Below are positions 6,817 to 9,563 of a stretch of 9,563 nt of DNA, one piece after another. A program made the position numbers and the translations under genes. Source of the DNA: Mycoplasmatota bacterium (GTDB taxonomy: Bacteria; Bacillota_I; Bacilli_A; Izemoplasmatales; Izemoplasmataceae); assembly GCA_030636545.1 (NCBI GenBank), contig DAOVWR010000042.1:1-9563 (forward strand). The letters run 5' to 3'. Each line of letters starts with the position of its first letter. Position 1 is the stretch's first letter. Under the pieces are notes generated by a model. That model was not told the origin of the DNA. It did no database searches and saw nothing but the letters and a program-made list of their open reading frames with translations.

Positions 6817-7683
6817 AAAGGATTAATTACTAAATTGATCGGTGGACTATATACCGTGAGAGATGAATCGAAGATGTCGCATGAGCTGAAAGCTCGTGGG
6901 AAGTTTCGTCATACTAATGAGAGCCCAGTAGTAGGAGATAGAGTGATTTTTGACGAAAAATTCATTACCGAAATACTGGAAAGAAAAAACATTTTAAATC
7001 GACCTCCACTCGCAAATATTGATCAAGCAATTATTATTAATAGTTGTGTGGAGCCAGATTTTAGTTTTAACTTATTAGATCGTTTCTTATTGCTAATTGA
7101 ACATGAAAGTATTATCCCTATTATTGTCGTTACAAAGACAGACTTAATGGATAAAGAAAAACTTGATAAATTAAAGAATAAGATTAAATATTATAAGAAA
7201 TATTATCATGTTATTTATACAAGCACAGTAACACTTGAAGGAACTAATGAATTTAAAGAATTATTTAGAGATAAGATTAGTATTTTTGCCGGACAAACTG
7301 GTGCTGGTAAATCTAGTTTACTGAATGTACTAGATACAAAATTAAATTTAAAAACTGATGCAATATCAAAAGCGCTAGGTCGCGGGAAACATACCACAAG
7401 ACATTCGCAAATGTATGAATTGTTTGGTGGGTTAGTTGCCGATACTCCGGGTTTTTCAAAACTTGATTTCTTTGATATAAAAGAAGAAGATGTTCCAGAT
7501 TGTTTTATTGACTTCTTTGAATTATCTAATGAATGTAAGTTTCGAGGATGCAAACATCTAGATGAACCTAAATGCAAGGTTAAAAAAGAATTAGAATTAG
7601 GAAATGTACTACCAGAAAGATACTATGATTATAAATTAATTATGGAAGAAATAAGAACTACAAAACCAATGTATAGGAAGTGA
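6814..7683 (+). CDS. rsgA: Small ribosomal subunit biogenesis GTPase RsgA (probable ATA/ATT start)
   Basis: RsgA is a circularly permuted GTPase acting in late maturation of the 30S subunit. From 6814 it has 289 residues, close to the roughly 298 of Bacillus CpgA/YloQ. An N-terminal OB fold (1-65) precedes the permuted motifs: G4 TKTD (107-110), G1 GQTGAGKS (160-167), G2 region GKHTTRH (191-197) and G3 DTPG (210-213). The C-terminal zinc motif is C-x4-C-x-H-x5-C (Cys241, 246, His248, Cys254). Start choice: the predicted GLITKLIGGLYTV aligns with GKIIKALSGFYYV at the N-terminus of Bacillus RsgA, so coding begins before the TTG at 6835, and AGGAGG sits seven bases before ATA at 6814. The conservative alternative start is TTG 6835 (282 residues), which would lose the first OB-fold strand. 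The TGA stop lies six bases before the rpe ATG, so translation is closely linked. Confidence 0.93.
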   Translation: MKGLITKLIGGLYTVRDESKMSHELKARGKFRHTNESPVVGDRVIFDEKFITEILERKNILNRPPLANIDQAIIINSCVEPDFSFNLLDRFLLLIEHESIIPIIVVTKTDLMDKEKLDKLKNKIKYYKKYYHVIYTSTVTLEGTNEFKELFRDKISIFAGQTGAGKSSLLNVLDTKLNLKTDAISKALGRGKHTTRHSQMYELFGGLVADTPGFSKLDFFDIKEEDVPDCFIDFFELSNECKFRGCKHLDEPKCKVKKELELGNVLPERYYDYKLIMEEIRTTKPMYRK

Positions 7684-7688
7684 TTACT

Positions 7689-8321
7689 ATGAAAATTGCA
7701 CCGTCAATACTTTCCGCAGATTTTGGAAATCTAGAAAGATCAATTAAACTTGTTAAGGATGCTGAATGGTTACACATTGATGTCATGGACGGTCATTTTG
7801 TGCCGAATATTACGATTGGACCGATTGTTGTAAAAGGACTTAGAAAATACACAAAACAAGTTCTTGATACTCATTTAATGATCAGTGATCCTGCTAAATA
7901 CCTAGGAAACTATATAGAAGCAGGTAGTGATAGAATCACATTTCATATTGAAGCAACAAGTAATCCTTTAGAAATCATCAAAATGATTAGAAATACAGGA
8001 ACTAAAGTAGGTATTTCAATAAAACCAAATACTTGTGTAGATACTATATCTGAGTTTATACCTTTGATTGACCAAGTATTGGTAATGAGTGTCGAACCTG
8101 GATTTGGTGGCCAGAAATTTATGACTAGTAGTTTAGACAAAATTAAAGCTATAAGTGCTTTAAGAGATAAATTTAATAGTGAGTTATTAATTGTAGTGGA
8201 TGGAGGTATAAATCAAGAAACTGCATTGTTATGTAAAGAAGCAGGAGCTAATGTGTTAGTTGCTGGTTCCTATGTTTTTAATAGTAATAATCCTAGTGAA
8301 AAAATTAAGGCACTAAGATGA
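7689..8321 (+). CDS. rpe: Ribulose-phosphate 3-epimerase
   Basis: Rpe interconverts D-ribulose 5-phosphate and D-xylulose 5-phosphate in the cytosolic pentose-phosphate pathway. It is a metal-dependent TIM barrel, and its 210 residues match family length. It begins with the characteristic MKIAPSILSADFGNLE. Metal and catalytic residues are visible: His29 and Asp31 (LHIDVMDGHFVPN), His62 (DTHLMI) and Asp171 (VVDGGI). The phosphate loops VEPGFGGQKF (135-144) and GGI...AGSYVF are present. ATG 7689 is preferred over an in-frame GTG at 7680 because it gives the family N-terminus and lies ten bases after AGGA within the end of rsgA. It follows the rsgA stop by five bases and overlaps thiN by four bases, so rsgA-rpe-thiN is a tight operon. 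Confidence 0.96.
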   Translation: MKIAPSILSADFGNLERSIKLVKDAEWLHIDVMDGHFVPNITIGPIVVKGLRKYTKQVLDTHLMISDPAKYLGNYIEAGSDRITFHIEATSNPLEIIKMIRNTGTKVGISIKPNTCVDTISEFIPLIDQVLVMSVEPGFGGQKFMTSSLDKIKAISALRDKFNSELLIVVDGGINQETALLCKEAGANVLVAGSYVFNSNNPSEKIKALR

Positions 8322-8926
8322 TTGTTAAAATATTTGCTGGTCCGTTAACTTATGATTTTAATAAACTCTACTCAAGAGATGAAGAAGAATACATCGTTGG
8401 AGTAGACCACGGAGCATTACTTTTATTACAAAACAATATGAAGATTGATTTAGCTATCGGTGATTTCGATAGCGTTACGGAAGAAGAATACAAAAATATT
8501 GAAGAAGTAGCTGTAGTAACAAAAAAATTTCGAGCCAGAAAAGACTACACGGATTTGTATTTAGCAATTGAAGATGTTTTAGAAATTGACTATGAAAGAA
8601 TTGTTATATATGGTGCTATGGGTGGAAGGTTTGATCATAGTTATGCAAATTTTAGTTTGCTTAGACTAGGCAGTATTTCGATACAAACTGAAGAAGCTCT
8701 AATGTATGCCCTGAAACCTGGAACTCATCTAATTAAGAATAAATATAAGTATATTTCATTTTTTGCTTTAGAAGATATAATCGACTTAACAATAAAGGAT
8801 TTTCTCTATGAAAAACGTAACTTTAAGTTACTTGTTGATGATCCTTTATGTATTTCTAATGAAGGTGAAGGAGTTGTTTCCTTCAGTGAAGGATTATTAC
8901 TTGTTATTCATCAAGATGAATCATAA
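8318..8926 (+). CDS. thiN: Thiamine pyrophosphokinase
   Basis: This enzyme transfers a pyrophosphate group from ATP to thiamine, giving thiamine diphosphate in one step. The 202 residues match the usual 200-220. Recognisable motifs are VGVDHGA (27-33), the metal/ATP-binding GDFDS (48-52), KDYTDLYLA (75-83) and GAMGGRFDHSYANFSLL (99-115). The C-terminal thiamine-binding beta domain ends with SNEGEGVVSFSEGLLLVI (180-197). The start is ATG 8318 in the ATGA overlap with the rpe stop, which indicates translational coupling. This is the Bacillus order rsgA-rpe-thiN. No thiamine biosynthesis genes are seen here, so the enzyme would act on thiamine that is imported or made elsewhere. It ends just before an intrinsic terminator. 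Confidence 0.95.
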   Translation: MIVKIFAGPLTYDFNKLYSRDEEEYIVGVDHGALLLLQNNMKIDLAIGDFDSVTEEEYKNIEEVAVVTKKFRARKDYTDLYLAIEDVLEIDYERIVIYGAMGGRFDHSYANFSLLRLGSISIQTEEALMYALKPGTHLIKNKYKYISFFALEDIIDLTIKDFLYEKRNFKLLVDDPLCISNEGEGVVSFSEGLLLVIHQDES

Positions 8927-8927
8927 A

Positions 8928-8956
8928 AAAAGCACTCGACTGAGTGCTTTTCTTAA
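8928..8956. terminator. Intrinsic terminator of the rlmN-thiN gene run
   Basis: AAAAGCACTC (8928-8937) and GAGTGCTTTT (8942-8951) form a perfect 10-bp stem around the loop GACT. It begins one base after the thiN stop and continues into TCTTAATTTTT. The A-run on the left gives a U-run on the other strand too, so it can also back up termination of rpmB. Confidence 0.9.
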
Positions 8957-8965
8957 TTTTTGTAT

Positions 8966-8988
8966 AAAAAGAGCCGATATAATCGGCT
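8966..8988 (-). terminator. Intrinsic terminator of rpmB
   Basis: AGCCGAT (8972-8978) and ATCGGCT (8982-8988) form a perfect 7-bp stem with a three-base loop. Read on the minus strand, it lies 12 bases beyond the rpmB stop and is followed by CTTTTTAT, a proper U-run. On the plus strand no clean T-run follows directly, so it belongs mainly to rpmB. Confidence 0.82.
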
Positions 8989-9000
8989 AATATTTTTTAT

Positions 9001-9192
9001 TTATGCTCTTTTAACTAGTCCACTTCTTAAAGCTCTCGCAGAAACAAGCACTCTTTTTACTGTACCATCTTCTTCAACGATTCTAACCTTTTGAAGGTTT
9101 GCTTTCCATTTTCTTCTAGTTGTATGTAGTGAGTGTGAACGGTTGTTTCCACTCATACCTTTTTTACCAGTTGCGTAACATTCTCTTGCCAT
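9001..9192 (-). CDS. rpmB: 50S ribosomal protein L28
   Basis: L28 is a small basic protein of the large ribosomal subunit. The 63-residue product starts MARECYATGKKGMSGNNRSH, and continues with SLHTTRRKWKANLQKVRI and a basic C-terminus (VSARALRSGLVKRA), a full-length match to the bacterial family. Only one cysteine (Cys5) is present, so this is the form without the zinc-binding CxxC pairs. ATG 9192 is chosen because GGAGG (9201-9205, minus strand) lies eight bases upstream and it gives the canonical MAR- start; an in-frame ATG at 9207 precedes that site. In Bacillus rpmB lies close to the rsgA-rpe-thiN-spoVM cluster; here it converges on thiN from the other strand. Confidence 0.96.
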   Translation of the reverse strand: MARECYATGKKGMSGNNRSHSLHTTRRKWKANLQKVRIVEEDGTVKRVLVSARALRSGLVKRA

Positions 9193-9232
9193 AATTAAGT
9201 CCTCCAATCTGTTAGATTTTTCAGCACGTATA

Positions 9233-9260
9233 ATAATAACACATTATATTTAAAATGCAA
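9233..9260 (-). promoter_or_regulatory. Candidate rpmB promoter
   Basis: On the minus strand TTGCAT (9260-9255) is followed after 16 bases by TATTAT (9238-9233), about 40 bases upstream of the rpmB start. A perfect TATAAT also occurs at 9248-9243, but without a good -35. The AT-rich context makes the exact choice uncertain. Confidence 0.35.
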
Positions 9261-9309
9261 GTATTAAAACCGCATTTCTATAAAAAAAGCATATATGGCC
9301 CAATTATAG

Positions 9310-9330
9310 TCTAATCAAGTTACAATTAGA
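9310..9330. repeat. Small inverted repeat upstream of the methyltransferase gene
   Basis: TCTAAT (9310-9315) and ATTAGA (9325-9330) form a 6-bp inverted repeat with a nine-base spacer, 30 bases before the methyltransferase start. TATAGT at 9305-9310 could be a -10 box overlapping its left arm. It may be an operator or leader hairpin, but six AT-rich pairs can arise by chance. Confidence 0.25.
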
Positions 9331-9359
9331 GTAAGAATTAGTAGAAAGCAAGTGGTTAG

Positions 9360-9563
9360 ATGGTATCATTTTATGATGTATTTATGTATCCTTTGGAGTC
9401 GATGGGGATAAAGAAAGCAAGAAAAGAATTAATCCCTAGAGCAAGTAAAAAAATCTTAGAAATAGGATCTGGTACTGGTGTTAATTTAAAATACTATAAC
9501 TTTGATGTAATTGACGATCTAACGTTGTCAGATCAGGTTATTAGTAAGACATTAAAAGATATT
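9360..9563 (+). CDS. Class I SAM-dependent methyltransferase, 3'-truncated by the window edge
   Basis: The first 68 codons are visible and the frame runs off the end. After FYDVFMYPLESMGIKKARKE (4-23) comes LIPRASKKILEIGSGTGVN (24-42), whose EIGSGTG is motif I, the SAM-binding glycine-rich loop of Rossmann-fold methyltransferases; KYY and an acidic stretch follow. The N-terminal 'YD...YPLE...R.ELIP.A...LEIG.GTG.N..YY' pattern recalls the UbiE/PmtA-like group (quinone or phospholipid methyltransferases), but the substrate cannot be decided from this part. The ATG at 9360 is the first possible start, since a stop (TAG, 9357-9359) lies immediately before it in frame. The ribosome-binding site is poor (AAGTGG at 9350-9355). 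It is divergent from rpmB. Confidence 0.85.
   Translation, partial: MVSFYDVFMYPLESMGIKKARKELIPRASKKILEIGSGTGVNLKYYNFDVIDDLTLSDQVISKTLKDI

Noticed and set aside
7215..7577. A 120-codon open frame on the minus strand within rsgA.
   Set aside because: It is antisense to the GTPase and zinc motifs of rsgA, lacks a ribosome-binding site and shows no family pattern; it follows from the codon bias of the real gene.
8808..8990. A 60-codon open frame overlapping the end of thiN and its terminator.
   Set aside because: It lies in another frame inside thiN, covers both terminator hairpins and has no recognisable protein features.
9208..9359. The gap between rpmB and the methyltransferase, checked for an RNA gene or riboswitch.
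   Set aside because: Only promoter-like boxes and a small inverted repeat were seen; there is no tRNA cloverleaf, riboswitch core or terminator-type hairpin.

Overview
The window looks like chromosomal DNA from a very AT-rich, low-GC Gram-positive-type bacterium. TGA is a true stop: it ends rsgA and rpe at their family-typical C-termini, and tryptophan is written TGG. This excludes the Mycoplasma/Spiroplasma code but fits Acholeplasma/Izemoplasma/Haloplasma-like Mollicutes or another low-GC Firmicute. That placement is an inference from base use, code and gene content. No mobile element, CRISPR array, tRNA or rRNA was seen.

Layout. (1) 1-2186 (+): pheT, lacking only its first few dozen codons at the window edge. 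(2) 2188-2219: a strong bidirectional terminator. (3) 2225-3526 (-): a MocR-type regulator, a GntR winged helix fused to a PLP-dependent aminotransferase-like domain. It is divergent from (4) 3621-4142 (+), the substrate-binding S component of an ECF vitamin transporter. Together they resemble a small vitamin-import locus, perhaps for a B6 vitamer. (5) 4268-4840 (+): an unrecognised membrane protein with its own promoter and terminator. (6) 4924-8926 (+): rlmN, a DUF975 membrane protein, a short permease-like remnant, rsgA, rpe and thiN. (7) 9001-9192 (-): rpmB, convergent with thiN across two back-to-back terminators. (8) 9360-9563 (+): the start of a class I SAM methyltransferase that runs off the end.

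Region 6 is a rearranged form of the Bacillus block rlmN-prpC-prkC-rsgA-rpe-thiN-spoVM-rpmB. The phosphatase/kinase pair prpC-prkC is not between rlmN and rsgA; a DUF975 gene and a decayed FtsX-like fragment lie there instead. spoVM is absent, and rpmB is on the opposite strand. The retained genes serve ribosome maturation (RlmN, RsgA, L28), pentose-phosphate metabolism (Rpe) and thiamine diphosphate supply (ThiN).

The most notable sequence-level feature is the start of rsgA. The family-conserved N-terminus begins upstream of the first ATG/GTG/TTG codon in frame, directly behind a perfect AGGAGG, which points to a rare ATA or ATT initiation codon. I found no convincing wholly new multigene system; most of the window is housekeeping sequence.
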